Assembly (NCBI RefSeq): GCF_016642265.1
Contig: NZ_MRXX01000006.1
Coordinates: 19,928 to 28,101 of the forward strand
Source of the DNA: Streptococcus lactarius
GTDB taxonomy: Bacteria > Bacillota > Bacilli > Lactobacillales > Streptococcaceae
Direction of reading: 5' to 3'
Length of the DNA stretch: 8,174 nucleotides
The first letter of the stretch is position 1. Every line of letters begins with the position of its first letter. A program made the translations under genes and the position numbers. Shown here piece after piece: positions 7,490-8,174 of the stretch. Below the pieces are notes generated by a model, which saw only the letters and a list, made by a program, of their open reading frames with translations, was not told where the DNA came from and ran no database searches.

Positions 7490-7518
7490 AAAAGCATGTG
7501 GCGCGTCCACAGCTTTTT
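7490..7518 (+). terminator. Intrinsic terminator between mltG and greA
   Basis: AAAAGC (7490-7495) and TGTGG (7497-7501) pair with CCACA (7507-7511) and GCTTTT (7512-7517), leaving one bulged A at 7496 and a CGCGT loop. The T-run is five bases (7514-7518). It begins two bases after the mltG stop. Because the A-tract and T-run both form part of the stem, it could work in either direction. The bulge and short T-run suggest partial termination. Confidence 0.75.
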
Positions 7519-7544
7519 CATTCAAATATAGAAAGAGAAGAAAC

Positions 7545-8027
7545 ATGGCAGAAAAAACATACCCTATGACCTTAGCAGAAAAAGAAAAATTGGAACAAGA
7601 ATTAGAAGAGTTGAAATTGGTTCGTCGTCCAGAAGTGGTCGAACGGATCAAGGTAGCTCGTTCTTATGGAGACCTCTCAGAAAACTCTGAGTACGAAGCA
7701 GCCAAGGATGAACAGGCTTTTGTTGAAGGACAAATTTCTAGCTTGGAAACAAAAATTCGTTATGCTGAAATCGTTGATAGTGACGCTGTAGCGGTAGATG
7801 AAGTCGCTATTGGTAAAACCGTAACGGTTCAAGAAGTTGGAGAATCCGATCAAGAAGTCTACAGTATCGTAGGATCAGCAGGAGCGGATGCTTTTGCTGG
7901 GAAGATCTCAAATGAAAGCCCTATTGGACATGCCTTAATTGGTAAGAAAACAGGCGACGTAGTCACAGTTGAGACACCGGTTGGAAGTTACCAAGTGAAA
8001 ATTTTGAACGTAGAAAAAACGGTGTAA
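7545..8027 (+). CDS. greA: Transcription elongation factor GreA
   Basis: GreA inserts into the secondary channel of RNA polymerase and stimulates cleavage of backtracked RNA, rescuing stalled complexes. At 160 residues it has the typical length. The N-terminal coiled coil (about 8-77, opening [16 protein letters not shown]) carries the tip motif [10 protein letters not shown] (41-50), with the acidic pair D43 and E46 that coordinates the catalytic magnesium. The C-terminal FKBP-like domain includes [16 protein letters not shown] (125-140) and ends with the usual YQVKILNVE strand. The acidic tip residues separate it from Gfh-type inhibitors. The ribosome binding site is weak (AGAGAAG, 7534-7540), and no clear promoter lies in the 56 bases after mltG. 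A TATAGA at 7527-7532 lacks a -35, so read-through past the terminator at 7490-7518 is likely. A terminator follows its stop. Confidence 0.97.
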   Translation: MAEKTYPMTLAEKEKLEQELEELKLVRRPEVVERIKVARSYGDLSENSEYEAAKDEQAFVEGQISSLETKIRYAEIVDSDAVAVDEVAIGKTVTVQEVGESDQEVYSIVGSAGADAFAGKISNESPIGHALIGKKTGDVVTVETPVGSYQVKILNVEKTV

Positions 8028-8030
8028 GAT

Positions 8031-8065
8031 AAAAAAGTAGGTTCTCGAGGAGAGCCTTCTTTTTT
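8031..8065 (+). terminator. Intrinsic terminator of greA
   Basis: A 16-position stem begins with AAAAAAG (8031-8037) and closes on a GAG loop (8047-8049). Its right arm runs 8050-8065 and ends in six T. There is one T-T mismatch (8038 with 8058) and one G-T wobble (8042 with 8054). It lies three bases after the greA stop and, having an A-tract opposite the T-tract, could act in both directions. Confidence 0.88.
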
Positions 8066-8072
8066 GGCTTTA

Positions 8073-8090
8073 AAAGAGAAGGGTCTCTTT
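8073..8090. other. Small second hairpin after the greA terminator
   Basis: AAAGAGA (8073-8079) pairs perfectly with TCTCTTT (8084-8090) around an AGGG loop. The T-run is only three bases and part of the stem, so it is at best a weak back-up terminator. Nothing else is seen between 8091 and 8134. Confidence 0.4.
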
Positions 8091-8134
8091 GTGAGAGTGA
8101 GGATTCTTGTGACTGGCTGAACGGTATCAAAAAA

Positions 8135-8174
8135 GAGAGTGGGACAGAAAACGGTCATTCGTTAGAATTCGATT
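8135..8174 (+). repeat. Left part of a streptococcal intergenic repeat, cut by the window edge
   Basis: The stretch starts GAGAGTGGGACAGAAAACGG and continues with ATTCGTTAGAATTCGATT. From memory this is the beginning of a dispersed element of mitis-group streptococci, whose GTGGGAC is later matched by GTCCCAC to form a long hairpin. The internal ATTC-GTTA-GAAT inverted repeat (8157-8168) is visible; the closing arm would lie beyond 8174. It is non-coding as far as can be seen. The match is recalled and was not searched. Confidence 0.6.

Noticed and set aside
1..8174. Defence island, prophage, insertion sequence, CRISPR array or tRNA/rRNA genes
   Set aside because: Every coding region is a housekeeping or conserved gene on one strand. 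No transposase, integrase, array, cloverleaf or target-site duplication was seen, and the SNF2 gene has no nuclease or methylase neighbour.

Overview
This looks like a chromosomal core segment of a Streptococcus, most likely from the mitis/sanguinis/parasanguinis side of the genus. That rests on the gene order, the low-to-moderate GC content, the AAGGAG-type ribosome binding sites, the streptococcal form of MltG (long cytoplasmic N-terminus, [12 protein letters not shown] start), and fragments of what I recall as a common intergenic repeat of oral streptococci at both edges. The species call is an inference; no search was possible.

Layout, all genes on the + strand. Positions 1-158 hold a repeat fragment and a promoter with an extended -10. 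A SWIM zinc-finger plus SNF2 ATPase gene (159-3257) follows. A clear sigma-70 promoter (3259-3286) then serves a charged, probably disordered protein of unknown function (3313-3966), which is tightly coupled to murC (3976-5310). A 106-base gap with a strong hairpin leads to a GNAT acetyltransferase (5417-5926). Another promoter (5959-5987) serves mltG (6019-7488), which probably uses a TTG start. A small intrinsic terminator separates mltG from greA (7545-8027). Two hairpins follow greA, the first a good terminator, and the right edge cuts into the intergenic repeat.

Two genes have firm cell-wall roles. MurC makes UDP-MurNAc-L-Ala in the cytoplasm, and MltG cleaves nascent glycan strands at the outer membrane face during peripheral wall synthesis. 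GreA and the SNF2 protein act on RNA polymerase and, presumably, on DNA or nucleoprotein. The GNAT protein and the 217-residue protein have no assignable substrate or role.

I see no mobile element, CRISPR array, RNA gene, toxin-antitoxin pair or defence system. This is an ordinary conserved region. The points most worth a second look are the uncharacterised murC partner, the hairpin whose terminator polarity faces the wrong way, the start-site corrections, and the repeat fragments at both edges.
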